DNA from: Rufibacter ruber
GTDB taxonomy: Bacteria; Bacteroidota; Bacteroidia; Cytophagales; Hymenobacteraceae
DNA length: 64,000 nt
Direction: 5' to 3'
NCBI RefSeq assembly: GCF_001647275.1
Contig: NZ_LRMM01000021.1
Span: forward strand, 17,030 to 81,029
Position 1 is the first letter of the stretch. Each line of letters starts with the position of its first letter. The position numbers were made by a program, and so were the translations under genes. This document shows, one piece after another, positions 38,657-47,263 of the stretch. The notes under the pieces were generated by a model, which saw only the letters and a program-made list of their open reading frames with translations, searched no databases and was not told the DNA's origin.

Positions 38657-39651
38657 GTGTCAACATCAAACTTTATAGATTACGTTAAAATCTGCTGCCG
38701 CTCCGGCCACGGCGGAGGCGGCTCTGCCCACCTGCACCGCGACAAGAAAACGGCCAAAGGCGGCCCAGACGGCGGCGACGGCGGCCGCGGCGGCCACATC
38801 ATCCTGAAAGGCAACGCCCAGCTCTGGACGCTCCTGCACCTGCAGTACCAGAAGCACGTGATTGCCGAGAACGGCGGCAACGGCGGACCCAGCCACTCCA
38901 GCGGCGCCTTCGGGAAGGACATCATTCTGGAGGTTCCCATCGGCACCATCGCCCGTGACGCCGAGACCGGTGAAATAAAAGCAGAAATCACGCAAGACGG
39001 CCAAACCGAAATCATCACGCCTGGCGGGCGTGGCGGCTTGGGCAACGCCCATTTCAAGTCGCCCACGAACCAGACGCCCATGTACGCCCAACCCGGCGAG
39101 CCCGGCCTGGAGGAATGGACTGTTCTGGAGCTGAAACTGCTCGCAGATGTGGGTCTGGTAGGGTTCCCTAACGCCGGTAAATCCACGCTGCTGTCGGTGG
39201 TTTCGGCCGCGCGGCGAAGATTGCCAACTACCCGTTCACCACGCTGGTGCCTAACCTGGGCGTAGTGGCGTACCGCGACTACAAGTCATTTGTAATGGCA
39301 GACATTCCCGGTATTATTGAGGGCGCGTCTGAAGGCAAAGGGTTGGGCATCAGGTTCTTGAAACACATTGAGCGCAACTCCATTCTGCTGTTCATGATTT
39401 CGGTGGAGAGCCCAGACATTGCCGCCGAGTACGAGATTCTGGTGAACGAACTGCGCACCTACAACCCCGAGCTGCTGCACAAACAGCGCCTGCTGGCCAT
39501 CACCAAAACAGATTTGATTGATGACGAGCTGGAGGCCGAAATGCGCGAGACGTTGCCCAAGGATTTGTCCACGGTGTTCATCTCCAGCATGACCAACAAG
39601 AACATCACCCAACTCAAAGACATGATCTGGAAAGCGCTGAACACCGCGTAA
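38657..39651 (+). pseudogene. obgE: Obg GTPase, broken by a one-base deletion
   Basis: The intact protein would be about 331 residues. It has the glycine-rich Obg fold at the N terminus ([42 protein letters not shown]), then the GTPase domain with P-loop [12 protein letters not shown]. The frame then runs off; the correct continuation [19 protein letters not shown] and switch motif [10 protein letters not shown] are in the frame that opens at 39217. One C is missing near 39214/39215 (original probably [12 protein letters not shown]). Obg is essential in most bacteria, so the break is likely not real in the organism. Start is GTG at 38657. Confidence 0.85.
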
Positions 39652-39653
39652 AG

Positions 39654-39689
39654 ACCTCACCCCCGGCCCCTCTCCCGTGGAGAGGGGAG
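39654..39689. repeat. GC-rich repeat, forward copy
   Basis: Begins ACCTCACCCCCGGCCCCTCT. It matches the inverse of 40286-40321 at 34 of 36 bases. It contains its own CTCTCCCGTGGAGAG hairpin. Confidence 0.65.
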
Positions 39690-39690
39690 G

Positions 39691-39735
39691 TTTCTGTTTT
39701 GGGGCTGTTTTTCTGAAATCAGCCCCAAAACGGAA
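39691..39735. repeat. palindromic intergenic element, copy 13
   Basis: TTTCTGTTTTGGGGCTG with CAGCCCCAAAACGGAAA; adjacent to the GC-rich repeat on one side and the 150-base module on the other. Confidence 0.75.
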
Positions 39736-39740
39736 AAGCC

Positions 39741-39890
39741 CTCCTTCAAGTTTGAGCGCAGCGGTAACTTGGAGGGAGTATGACTGCCAGTTTCAACTGG
39801 CGGAAGTAGGGATTGGGGAATGTAAGTCGCCAGTTGAAAACTGGCATCACCCTTAGCCACAAGTTACGCTGTCGCTAAACTTGCGGCAGC
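39741..39890. repeat. 150-base dispersed module, copy A
   Basis: Starts CTCCTTCAAGTTTGAGCGCA. It is the reverse complement, with scattered differences, of 42603-42753. It contains internal palindromes such as GCCAGTTGAAAACTGGC. Confidence 0.65.
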
Positions 39891-39919
39891 AAAATTACCC
39901 TAGGAGAAACGCGGTAAAT

Positions 39920-39959
39920 TAGTTTTGGGCCTGTTTTCACCAAAACAGGCCCAAAACAG
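39920..39959. repeat. palindromic intergenic element, copy 14
   Basis: GTTTTGGGCCTGTTTT-CACC-AAAACAGGCCCAAAAC is a perfect 16-base inverted repeat. Confidence 0.85.
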
Positions 39960-40142
39960 GAAAGCGGCATTCCCTCTCCCTGGAGGGTGAGGGGGCAGCA
40001 GTAGTTCTTGGGTAAAAAAGAAACGAGAACTGAAGCCCTTGTCTCTGCTTTGCTTGTGCATTTGCAACTTGAACCTGATTATTACCCTCATCCTAACCTT
40101 CTCCCAAAGAGAGAAGGAACTCCGCAGTAGACGGTTGGCAAG

Positions 40143-40220
40143 TACTTCTTTCAGGTTTAAGCACATGGGTAACTTGAGGGGGAAATGATTGGCAGTTTTA
40201 ACTGGCATAACCCGCGGCAG
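40143..40220. repeat. dispersed module, truncated copy
   Basis: CTTCTTTCAGGTTTAAGCAC onward resembles copy A in the same orientation (AAGTTTGAGCGCAGCGGTAA region, then AGTTTTAACTGGC), but only about half its length. Confidence 0.5.
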
Positions 40221-40242
40221 CGGAAAAAGGAAGTTTCTATTT

Positions 40243-40280
40243 GCGTTTTGGGGCTATTTTCAGAAAAACAGCCCCAAAAC
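40243..40280. repeat. palindromic intergenic element, copy 15
   Basis: GTTTTGGGGCTATTTTC with GAAAAACAGCCCCAAAAC, next to the inverted GC-rich repeat. Confidence 0.75.
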
Positions 40281-40285
40281 CAAAA

Positions 40286-40321
40286 CTCCCCTCTCCGTGG
40301 GAGAGGGGCCGGGGGTGAGGT
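40286..40321. repeat. GC-rich repeat, inverted copy
   Basis: Reads CTCCCCTCTCCGTGGGAGAG and on to GGGGGTGAGGT. It faces the copy at 39654. Confidence 0.65.
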
Positions 40322-40462
40322 CTCTGTCAGTCCTGTCATTCGCAAGGGGCGGAGAATTTGCCCGAAAATGCCACTTTGGCATAAAAGCCGGTTTGGCAAA
40401 ATTGTTGCCAAGAATGAGGCACGAGTTAGAAGCATCAACATCTGAAAAGAGTAAAAAGATAT

Positions 40463-41053
40463 ATGAGTACCACAGCTGAACAAAATACTCCGGAACAAGA
40501 GAATTTACAGCCTGAGAACCAGGAGGCAACCGAGCAAACCGCCTCTGAGCAACCGGCGGCCGGGCAGGCAGAAGGACAGGGCGAGGAAACAGAAGGCGAA
40601 ACTAAAACTTCTGAAAACGGCTCTGCCGAACTGGACGAGTTGCGGGACAAATACCTTCGGCTGCAGGCCGAGTTTGACAACTTCAGACGCCGCACCTCTA
40701 AAGAGCGCCTGGAACTGTTCAAGACCGCCAACCAGGAGCTGATGGTGGCCCTGATTCCGGTGCTGGACGATTTGGAGCGTGCGCAGGCGGCCATGAAAGA
40801 CGCGCAAGACGTGAACGCGGTGCGCGAAGGCGTGGAGCTGATTTTCAACAAGTTCCAGAGCCTGTTGCAGCATAAGGGGCTGAAGGCCATGGAGGCCGTT
40901 GGCCAACCGTTTGACGCCGATGTGCACGAGGCCATCACGCAGATTCCGGCTCCAAGTGAAGACATGAAGGGAAAAGTGATTGACCAAGTAGAGAAAGGAT
41001 ATTACCTCAATGACAAAGTGGTTCGCTTTGCCAAAGTGGTGATTGGAGCATAA
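40463..41053 (+). CDS. grpE: nucleotide exchange factor GrpE
   Basis: A 196-residue cytoplasmic co-chaperone. The first 60 residues are disordered and rich in Glu, Gln and Thr. A long helix follows ([22 protein letters not shown]), the family signature, and the C-terminal beta domain has [12 protein letters not shown] and [16 protein letters not shown]. GrpE releases ADP from DnaK. dnaJ starts 4 bases after the stop, so the two are one operon; dnaK is not in the window. No CIRCE-like element was recognised upstream. Confidence 0.95.
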   Translation: MSTTAEQNTPEQENLQPENQEATEQTASEQPAAGQAEGQGEETEGETKTSENGSAELDELRDKYLRLQAEFDNFRRRTSKERLELFKTANQELMVALIPVLDDLERAQAAMKDAQDVNAVREGVELIFNKFQSLLQHKGLKAMEAVGQPFDADVHEAITQIPAPSEDMKGKVIDQVEKGYYLNDKVVRFAKVVIGA

Positions 41054-41057
41054 GACC

Positions 41058-42212
41058 ATGGCAACCAAAAGAGACTATTACGAAATACTGGGCGTAGCCA
41101 AAGGGGCCTCGCAGGACGAGATAAAGAAGGCGTACCGCAAAATCGCCATCAAGTATCACCCTGACAAGAACCCAGACGACCCATCCGCCGAGGACAAGTT
41201 CAAGGAAGCCGCAGAGGCCTACGAGGTTCTGAGCGACGAGCAGAAGCGCCAGCGCTACGACCAGTTCGGGCACCAGGGCGTGAACGGCGGCGGCTTCGGT
41301 GGCGGTGGCGGCATGAACATGGAAGACATCTTCTCCCAGTTCGGTGACATCTTCGGCGGCGGAGGCGGCGGTTTTGAAAGCTTCTTCGGGGGTGGAGGCC
41401 AGCGCGGCGGCAAACGCATGCGCAAAGGCAGTAACCTGCGCATTAAGCTCAAACTCAACCTGGAGGAAGTCGCCAAAGGCGTTGAGAAGAAAATCAAAGT
41501 GAAGCGCTACGAGTCTTGCCAGGTCTGCGACGGTAACGGTTCTAAGAACGGGTCTTCTTTGCAAACTTGCGGTACCTGTCAGGGCCAGGGCCAGGTGAAA
41601 CGCGTGGTGAACACTATGCTGGGCCAAATGGTCTCCAGCAGCACCTGCCCTACCTGCCACGGCGAAGGCAAGATGGTGACTCAGAAATGCGACGCCTGCC
41701 ACGGTGAAGGCCGTCAGCTGCGCGAGGAGGTCATCTCTATCAACGTGCCCGCCGGCGTAGCCGATGGCATGCAGCTTTCCATGAGCGGCAAAGGCAACGT
41801 ACCGGAGCGCGGCGGAATCCCAGGTGACTTGCTCATTCAGATTGAAGAGGAACACCACCCAACCCTTCGCCGCGACGGCAACAACGTCATGTTTGAGCAG
41901 TACGTGAGCTTTGTAGACGCTACGTTAGGTGCTAGTGTGGAGGTGCCAACCATTGAAGGCAAGGTGAAAATCAAGATTGACCCCGGCACCCAGTCCGGTA
42001 AAATCCTGCGCCTGCGCGGAAAAGGAATTCCAGACATCAACGGTTACGGCCGCGGTGACCAACTCATTCACATCAACGTCTGGACGCCTAAGAACGTGAA
42101 CGCCGAGGAACGCCAAATCTTGGAAAGACTGCGTGATTCCCAGAATTTCACGCCCAACCCCGGCAAGAACGAGAAAGGCTTCTTCGAGAAAATGAAGGAG
42201 TACTTTCAATAA
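41058..42212 (+). CDS. dnaJ: chaperone DnaJ
   Basis: A 384-residue DnaJ. The J domain starts [19 protein letters not shown], with the HPD tripeptide in [10 protein letters not shown] Gly/Phe-rich region with runs of Gly follows (about residues 75-120), then four zinc-finger repeats ([32 protein letters not shown]) and the substrate-binding C domain ([19 protein letters not shown]). The ATG at 41058 is preferred over an in-frame ATG five codons upstream, since it gives the usual ATKRDYY start. It stimulates the DnaK ATPase. Confidence 0.96.
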   Translation: MATKRDYYEILGVAKGASQDEIKKAYRKIAIKYHPDKNPDDPSAEDKFKEAAEAYEVLSDEQKRQRYDQFGHQGVNGGGFGGGGGMNMEDIFSQFGDIFGGGGGGFESFFGGGGQRGGKRMRKGSNLRIKLKLNLEEVAKGVEKKIKVKRYESCQVCDGNGSKNGSSLQTCGTCQGQGQVKRVVNTMLGQMVSSSTCPTCHGEGKMVTQKCDACHGEGRQLREEVISINVPAGVADGMQLSMSGKGNVPERGGIPGDLLIQIEEEHHPTLRRDGNNVMFEQYVSFVDATLGASVEVPTIEGKVKIKIDPGTQSGKILRLRGKGIPDINGYGRGDQLIHINVWTPKNVNAEERQILERLRDSQNFTPNPGKNEKGFFEKMKEYFQ

Positions 42213-42271
42213 GGAGTTAAACTGAGAGTTCTGAGTCTTGAGTCCAGAGTTCTGAGATTAGATAAATCTGA

Positions 42272-42310
42272 AAATGCCTGATTTCCGAGAAGGAAGTCAG
42301 GCATTTCTGT
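42272..42310 (+). terminator. grpE-dnaJ terminator
   Basis: AAATGCCTGATTTCC and GGAAGTCAGGCATTT form a near-perfect stem with a GAGAA loop, followed by CTGTTTT. Confidence 0.75.
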
Positions 42311-42323
42311 TTTAGTTTAATCA

Positions 42324-42493
42324 ACATGTAGCGTCGTTACCCTGTAACGACGTGGCTCTATGAAACACTATCTTCTCTGTTTGCCCTAATTGTGCCACAC
42401 AGCTGGTCCTACTTTTGCAGGTCAGGTTCACAAGAATGGGCACTTTTACTGCTGCGAGGAACTGCGTCGTTACAGGGTAACGACGCTACATGT
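42324..42493. repeat. REPIN-like inverted pair with GTAG-type feet
   Basis: A 29-base arm at 42324-42352 recurs as an exact reverse complement at 42465-42493 (spacer 112). Each arm is GTAG followed by a palindrome, CGTCGTTAC-CCT-GTAACGACG. A GTAG tetranucleotide before a hairpin is the known form of RAYT-mobilised REP sequences. Confidence 0.65.
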
Positions 42494-42532
42494 CTGTTTA
42501 TAACCAGGCCGAAACACAAAACCGTCCACTCC

Positions 42533-42569
42533 AAAGACCTCGTAGCGTCCGGAGGACCTGCGAGCGTCT
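42533..42569. repeat. 37-base dispersed repeat, copy 1
   Basis: Begins AAAGACCTCGTAGCGTCCGG. Its exact reverse complement is at 46363-46399. It also has a GTAG in front of a GTCCGGAGGAC palindrome. Confidence 0.65.
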
Positions 42570-42602
42570 ATGCCAACGGCCGCCGTTACCTAACTAATTT
42601 CC

Positions 42603-42753
42603 CTGCCGCAAGTTTAGCGCTAGCGTAACTTGTGGTTTATGATACGGCCAGTTTTCAACTGGCGATTTGCATTCATAGAAATCCAATTCCGCCAGTTACA
42701 AACTGGTGACCATATTCCCTGCCAAGTTACCGCTGCGCTCAAACATGAAGGAG
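42603..42753. repeat. 150-base dispersed module, copy B (inverted relative to 39741)
   Basis: Ends with CCAAGTTACCGCTGCGCTCA and contains GCCAGTTTTCAACTGGC, mirroring copy A. Confidence 0.65.
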
Positions 42754-42762
42754 CCAGGCCTT

Positions 42763-42803
42763 TCCGTTTTCGGCCTGTTTTCCCAAAAGCAGGCCAAAAA
42801 CGC
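42763..42803. repeat. palindromic intergenic element, copy 16
   Basis: CCGTTTTCGGCCTGTTTTCC with AAAAGCAGGCCAAAAACGC; ends about 60 bases before the GTG of the ABC ATPase gene. Confidence 0.75.
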
Positions 42804-42863
42804 AACAACACCAGTTTGCACGGGCAAAGTCTTTCGCGTAGCTTTATCCAACGCAAACTAACT

Positions 42864-43787
42864 GTGAAACCCTTGCCACCAATTCTGCAAATACAAGGCG
42901 TAAGCAAACGCTATGAGGCGCACCAGGCCCTGAACCAAGTCTCGTTTGACGTGCCCAAAGGCAGCATCTTCGGGCTGCTGGGACCCAACGGCGCGGGCAA
43001 GACCTCGCTCATCAGAATCATCACCCAAATCACCGGTCCGGACGAGGGGCAGGTGCTGTTTGAGGGACAGCCGCTGCAACCCAACCACGTGAAACAGATT
43101 GGCTATTTGCCTGAGGAGCGCGGTCTGTACAAGAAGATGAAAGTAGGCGAGCAGCTCCTGTATCTGGCCCGCCTGCGCGGATTGACCAAGGAGGAGGCCA
43201 CCGTGAAAATAAAGGCCTGGGCCGACCGGCTGGATTTGAAAACCTGGCTCAACAAGAACGTGGAAGACCTGTCAAAAGGCATGCAGCAGAAAGTGCAGTT
43301 TATCTCCTGCGTGCTGCATGAGCCCAAACTGCTGATTCTGGACGAACCTTTTTCGGGGTTTGACCCGGTGAATGCCAACATCATCAAAGATGAAATCCTG
43401 AAACTACGGGAGCAGGGCTGCACCATTATTTTCTCCACGCACAGAATGGAATCTGTGGAGCAGCTGTGTGATGACATTGTGCTGATTAACCGGTCGCAGA
43501 TTGTGCTGTCAGGGAGCGTGAAAGAGGTGCGGGCGCGGTTTCGGGCGCAGACCTACCACGTAGAAGGGCTGGGGAAACTGCTCATCACCTCGCCAGATTT
43601 CAAGGTGCTGCAGCAAACCCAGCAGGGCAACGAGTTTAAAGCTGAAATCCAATTGGAGAACAACACCGGCCCCAATGATTTGCTCCGGTACCTGATTGAG
43701 CGCGTAGAGGTGCACCTGCTGCAGGAGAAAGTGCCCAGCATTCATGACATTTTTGTACAGACCGTAACCCAACCCACCCATGGATAA
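42864..43787 (+). CDS. ABC transporter ATP-binding protein, NatA-like
   Basis: With a GTG start at 42864 the protein is 307 residues. An in-frame frame reaches back to 42630, but that part is repeat DNA. It has Walker A LLGPNGAGKTSLI, the Q-loop region IGYLPEERGLYKKMKV, a signature LSKGMQQKVQFI and Walker B LLILDEPFSGFDPVNA. LPEERGLY is typical of the NatA/YhaQ sodium or drug exporter ATPases. It overlaps the permease gene by 8 bases. Confidence 0.88.
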   Translation: MKPLPPILQIQGVSKRYEAHQALNQVSFDVPKGSIFGLLGPNGAGKTSLIRIITQITGPDEGQVLFEGQPLQPNHVKQIGYLPEERGLYKKMKVGEQLLYLARLRGLTKEEATVKIKAWADRLDLKTWLNKNVEDLSKGMQQKVQFISCVLHEPKLLILDEPFSGFDPVNANIIKDEILKLREQGCTIIFSTHRMESVEQLCDDIVLINRSQIVLSGSVKEVRARFRAQTYHVEGLGKLLITSPDFKVLQQTQQGNEFKAEIQLENNTGPNDLLRYLIERVEVHLLQEKVPSIHDIFVQTVTQPTHG

Positions 43788-45090
43788 GATTTGGCTAGTG
43801 TTTCAGCGCGAGTACCTGGTGCGCGTGCGCAAGAAAAGCTTCATTGTCATGACCATTCTGGGGCCGCTGCTCATGGCGTTGGTCATGGTGGTGCCCATTG
43901 GCATTATGATGATGTCTGATGACACCAAAACCATTCAGGTGCTGGATGAGAGCGGTTTTCTGGCCGGTAAATTCACGTCTACAGACGAATTCAAATATGT
44001 AACCGTGGGCGGCCCCCTGGAAAAGGCCAAGGCCGACTATCTTAAAACCGAAGACGCGGCGCTGCTCTATATTCCCAAGCTGGACTTAGATAAACCCGAA
44101 GGCATTCAGCTCTTCTCCCAGAAAAGCGCGAGCATCACGGTTATCTCCTCTCTGGAGAAACAGGTAAAGCAGGAGATTGAGGCCATCAAATTCAATAAAT
44201 CAGGCATCAATCAGCAGGTACTGGACCAAATCAAAACCAAGGTCAACATCAGAACCGTGAACCTGAGCGCCGAAGGCGAGAGGAGCAGCAACGCGGGCGT
44301 GACCTCCATTGCCGGTTTTATAGGGGCGTTCCTGATTTACCTCTTCATCTTCCTGTACGGTGCCCAAATCATGCGCGGGGTCATTGAAGAGAAAACCAGC
44401 CGAATTCTGGAGGTGATGGTGTCTTCAGTGAAACCGTTCCAGCTCATGGCGGGCAAAATCATGGGCATTGCGGCAGTGGGTCTCACGCAGTTCCTGCTCT
44501 GGATTGTGCTTACCTCTGCTATTTATGTGGGCGTGTCTTCTGCGTTTGACCTGGAGCGCTTTTCCCAAGACCGCTTCTCGCAAACCATGCAGACCATGCA
44601 AAACCCGCAAGATATGTCGCAGGCGCAGGAGGTACATGACATCATGAGCGGGTTAGAGAGCCTGAACGTGCCTTTGCTGGTGGGCGGCTTCCTGTTCTAT
44701 TTCCTGGGCGGTTACTTGCTGTACGGTGCGTTGTTCGGGGCCGTGGGCGCGGCCGTTGACTCTGAAACCGACAGCCAGCAGTTCATGCTGCCCATCACCA
44801 TTCCGCTCATTCTGTCGTTTGTGGTGGCGCAGACCATCATCATGAAAGACCCCAACGGCGCGGTAGCCTTCTGGATGTCCATGATTCCGTTCACCTCGCC
44901 GGTGGTCATGATGCTGCGGCTTCCGTTTGGCGTGCCGGCCTGGGAACTGGCGTTGTCTATGTTTCTGCTGGTAGCAGGTTTTATTGGTACCATCTGGGTG
45001 GCGGCCCGCATCTACCGCGTGGGTATACTCATGTACGGCAAGAAGATTACCTATAAGGAACTGTCTAGGTGGTTGTTCTATAAAGGCTAA
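43780..45090 (+). CDS. ABC-2 type permease, NatB-like
   Basis: A 436-residue membrane protein. It begins MDKIWLVFQREYLVRVRKKSFI, the usual ABC-2 permease start, has one hydrophobic segment near 25-45, a large extracytoplasmic region (about 46-170), then five further segments (SIAGFIGAFLIYLFIFLYGA and on). RGVIEEKTSRILEVMVSSVKPFQLMAGK is the conserved cytoplasmic loop of the NatB type. With the ATPase it should form an exporter, perhaps of sodium or a peptide; substrate unknown. Confidence 0.88.
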   Translation: MDKIWLVFQREYLVRVRKKSFIVMTILGPLLMALVMVVPIGIMMMSDDTKTIQVLDESGFLAGKFTSTDEFKYVTVGGPLEKAKADYLKTEDAALLYIPKLDLDKPEGIQLFSQKSASITVISSLEKQVKQEIEAIKFNKSGINQQVLDQIKTKVNIRTVNLSAEGERSSNAGVTSIAGFIGAFLIYLFIFLYGAQIMRGVIEEKTSRILEVMVSSVKPFQLMAGKIMGIAAVGLTQFLLWIVLTSAIYVGVSSAFDLERFSQDRFSQTMQTMQNPQDMSQAQEVHDIMSGLESLNVPLLVGGFLFYFLGGYLLYGALFGAVGAAVDSETDSQQFMLPITIPLILSFVVAQTIIMKDPNGAVAFWMSMIPFTSPVVMMLRLPFGVPAWELALSMFLLVAGFIGTIWVAARIYRVGILMYGKKITYKELSRWLFYKG

Positions 45091-45102
45091 TGCAGTGGTT
45101 CT

Positions 45103-45354
45103 ATGGCTGGGTTCTTAAAAACGAAGTGGTGCAAATATCTCCTTGTGCTCCTGTTCCTAGCATCATGTATTGAAGCCTTTGCTTATGTGAATGTACTGGT
45201 TAGCCTCAAATATGAAACGGATGCCCCCGCAGCATGTATATCCAACGTGACGGGTCAGGATTTATGCAGACAATTGAATAGAAGTAAAGCTGTTGCTCTC
45301 TCTGCGTTTGCCTCTGCCGTTATCCTGCTGTTTCTCAGATTTAGAAGCTTCTAA
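45103..45354 (+). CDS. small membrane protein of unknown function
   Basis: An 83-residue protein with two hydrophobic segments (about 12-36 and 62-80) and a short extracytoplasmic region with two Cys (ACISNVTGQDLC). It begins 12 bases after the permease stop, so it may be cotranscribed. I do not recognise it. Confidence 0.5.
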   Translation: MAGFLKTKWCKYLLVLLFLASCIEAFAYVNVLVSLKYETDAPAACISNVTGQDLCRQLNRSKAVALSAFASAVILLFLRFRSF

Positions 45355-45366
45355 GCCTACTTACTT

Positions 45367-45405
45367 TCTGTTTTTCGCCTCTTTTCCGGAAAACTGCTCC
45401 AAAAC
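45367..45405. repeat. palindromic intergenic element, copy 17 (degenerate)
   Basis: CTGTTTTTCGCCTCTTTTCC with GGAAAACTGCTCCAAAAC. It ends at the start codon of the ChaN-like gene, so it forms that gene's leader. Confidence 0.5.
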
Positions 45406-46284
45406 ATGAAGAAGATATTTTCGGCCTTGGCCGCGTTCATCCTTTTAAGCTCTTTTACCATGGACAAACCTGCTTACCGCCTTTTCACCGGCTCTGGCAA
45501 AGTGATAGACTACGGGAAGATGCTCAAAGAACTGGCTGCCGCCGATGTGGTGTTTTTTGGGGAACAGCACAACGACCCCATTGCCCATTGGCTTCAGCTG
45601 GAGCTGGCCAAAGACCTCTACCAGCAGCACGGCCGGCAGCTCGTGCTAGGCACTGAAATGTGGGAAGCCGACACCCAGGCTGCGGTTGATTCCTTTCTGC
45701 TGGGCCTGGTTGATGAGCCTTCCTTCACCCAAACCAGCCGCGCCTGGCCCAATTTTGCCACTGATTACAAGCCGGTGCTGCTTTTCGCCAAAGCGAAAGG
45801 GCTACAAGTAATTGCTACCAACGCGCCCCGCCGTTCTGCCCGCATAGTGGCCAAAGAAAGCCTGCAGGGTTTAGACGCGCTGCCGCCCTCTGAAAAACAA
45901 TGGCTGCCTTTGCTCCCCATTACGGTTGACCTGGAACTGCCGGCCTACAAGCGCATGCTCAGCATGTTTGGCAGTGACACCCACGGCGCCTCGGCGGCGG
46001 GCTCAACTAAAATAGTGGAAGCCCAGGCTCTGAAAGATGCCACCATGGCCCATTTTATCAGCAAGAACCTGAAAACAGGGCAGCACCTGCTCCACCTCAA
46101 CGGCGCCTACCACTCAGACCACCACGAAGGCATTCTCTGGTATCTGAAGCGCCTTCGGCCCGAATTGAAAATCAAGACCGTCACCACCGTTCTGCAGCCG
46201 CAACTGGAGAAGCTGGAAAAAGAGCACCTGCAGCGGGCAGATGTGGTGTTAGCCGTGCCCGAAACCATGACAAGGACGTATTAG
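45406..46284 (+). CDS. ChaN family protein (haem-binding uptake, Tiki superfamily)
   Basis: A 292-residue protein with a signal peptide (MKKIFSALAAFILLSSFTMD). The family core is visible: DVVFFGEQHNDPIAHWLQ with the GExH motif, LGTEMWEADTQAAVD, LQVIATNAPRR and LLHLNGAYHSDHHEGI near the C terminus. ChaN-like proteins bind haem and may help iron uptake; the Tiki relatives are metalloproteases. No lipobox Cys is clear, so the protein may be periplasmic. Confidence 0.8.
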   Translation: MKKIFSALAAFILLSSFTMDKPAYRLFTGSGKVIDYGKMLKELAAADVVFFGEQHNDPIAHWLQLELAKDLYQQHGRQLVLGTEMWEADTQAAVDSFLLGLVDEPSFTQTSRAWPNFATDYKPVLLFAKAKGLQVIATNAPRRSARIVAKESLQGLDALPPSEKQWLPLLPITVDLELPAYKRMLSMFGSDTHGASAAGSTKIVEAQALKDATMAHFISKNLKTGQHLLHLNGAYHSDHHEGILWYLKRLRPELKIKTVTTVLQPQLEKLEKEHLQRADVVLAVPETMTRTY

Positions 46285-46310
46285 TTTTTCTTTAGAGCCA
46301 ACTGCCCAGG

Positions 46311-46353
46311 TTCTGTTTTCGGGCAGTTTTGGAAAAAATAGCCCGGAAACAGA
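46311..46353. repeat. palindromic intergenic element, copy 18
   Basis: TTCTGTTTTCGGGCAGTTTT with AAAATAGCCCGGAAACAGAA; 27 bases after the ChaN-like stop. Confidence 0.7.
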
Positions 46354-46362
46354 AGTTGGTAG

Positions 46363-46399
46363 AGACGCTCGCAGGTCCTCCGGACGCTACGAGGTCTTT
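46363..46399. repeat. 37-base dispersed repeat, copy 2
   Basis: Exact reverse complement of 42533-42569; begins AGACGCTCGCAGGTCCTCCG. Confidence 0.65.
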
Positions 46400-47131
46400 T
46401 GAGCGGCAGTATTGCAGTGGCAGGCGTATGTAACCCACCCCTACCCCTCCCGGGAGGGGAGTATCAGACCTGCGTGGAGCAAGTGGCGGGTTAAAGTCCC
46501 TCTGGCATGCGTGGACCGGCAGGTGTCAACATCCCCCTTCGCCCCCTTCAAAGGGGGAGTAACAAAGTTAGTCCTGAGTTATGAGTCTTGAGTTCTGAGT
46601 CTCTTCTTTGCCCCCTTAAGGATTCAATACGCACGAAGCAGCAATGCCTGGTTTCGCCGCCCCGCCGCGAGAGCAGCCAGAGACCGCCCTCATCTATAGG
46701 TACGCGTCTGGAGACTCGCGCCAGCGCGTGATGTGGGAAACCATTCGCAACAGGCAAGCAACAATGAACCATGAACCATCAACACTTCTGCCCCTGGCTG
46801 ATGTGCGCAGCACGGGCTCGCCTCAGGCTAGCGGATCAGCAGTAGTTACCTACTGAAACAGACAGAGCAAGTAAGGCTGATCAGGAAAGGAACCGAAACC
46901 AGTCCTGGGGGTGAGCGCCTCTGTTCATACGGTGCCGAAGGCAACGCCAAAGGCGTAGTTTTAACAGCAGTGCTCATCGCCAGGACGGGCCCCGCGGCCG
47001 TGAGCGCTTACCGGAAAAGATGAAACAACTCAGTGAGTGCGGCCCTGCGTCAAACGCCAAAGCCAAGGGAACAGCAGACTACGCATTGCCACTGCCACTG
47101 CAGCAATACAGCAGAGGAGCAGCAGGCCACG

Positions 47132-47157
47132 TATTGCAGCAGCAGCAGCAGCAGCAA
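47132..47157. repeat. GCA triplet tract
   Basis: Seven to eight consecutive GCA units within a wider GCA-rich stretch (47090-47157). No surrounding frame looks coding. Confidence 0.6.
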
Positions 47158-47211
47158 TCCCCAAAGCAGACTTCAAAAGAAGACCATTATCAAATGCTCA
47201 ACACAAAAAAC

Positions 47212-47240
47212 AAAAGGCCTGCTTTCAAAGCAGGCCTTTT
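47212..47240 (-). terminator. terminator of the IscA-type gene
   Basis: AAAAGGCCTGCTTT and AAAGCAGGCCTTTT form a perfect stem. On the minus strand it is followed by a T-rich run (TTTTGTTTTTTG), so it should stop transcription of the gene ending at 47264. Confidence 0.75.
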
Positions 47241-47263
47241 GCAGGTATAAAAGAAAGGAAGTG

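Larger units (their letters stand above)
39652..40462. other. composite repeat island between obgE and grpE
   Basis: 811 bases with no supported gene. In order: a 36-base GC-rich repeat (39654), palindromic copy 13, a 150-base module (39741), copy 14, a degraded second module (40143), copy 15, and an inverted copy of the GC-rich repeat (40286). The island looks nearly symmetrical. Confidence 0.7.
42213..42863. other. repeat island between dnaJ and the ABC exporter genes
   Basis: 651 bases with no supported gene. It holds the dnaJ terminator, a GAGTTCTGAGTCTTGAG tract, a REPIN-like pair, the 37-base repeat, the inverted 150-base module and palindromic copy 16. A TACTTTTG at 42410-42417 inside the REPIN spacer could be an orphan promoter. 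Confidence 0.65.
46285..47263. other. large repeat-rich intergenic region between ChaN-like and IscA-type genes
   Basis: 979 bases in which no frame looks like a real gene. It holds palindromic copy 18, the second 37-base repeat, GAGTCTTGAGTTCTGAGTCTC-type direct repeats (46580-46602, similar to 42228-42256), a GC-rich segment with small hairpins (46970-47010), and a GCA-triplet tract. I checked for RNase P RNA and tmRNA motifs and saw none. Confidence 0.55.

Noticed and set aside
42392..42628. 78-codon frame in the dnaJ-ABC gap
   Set aside because: It consists of repeat DNA (REPIN arm, 37-base repeat).
46900..47010. Possible structured RNA (RNase P or tmRNA)
   Set aside because: No conserved core motifs of either RNA were found on either strand.
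47135..47155. CRISPR-like tandem array
   Set aside because: Simple GCA triplets without spacers; no cas genes.
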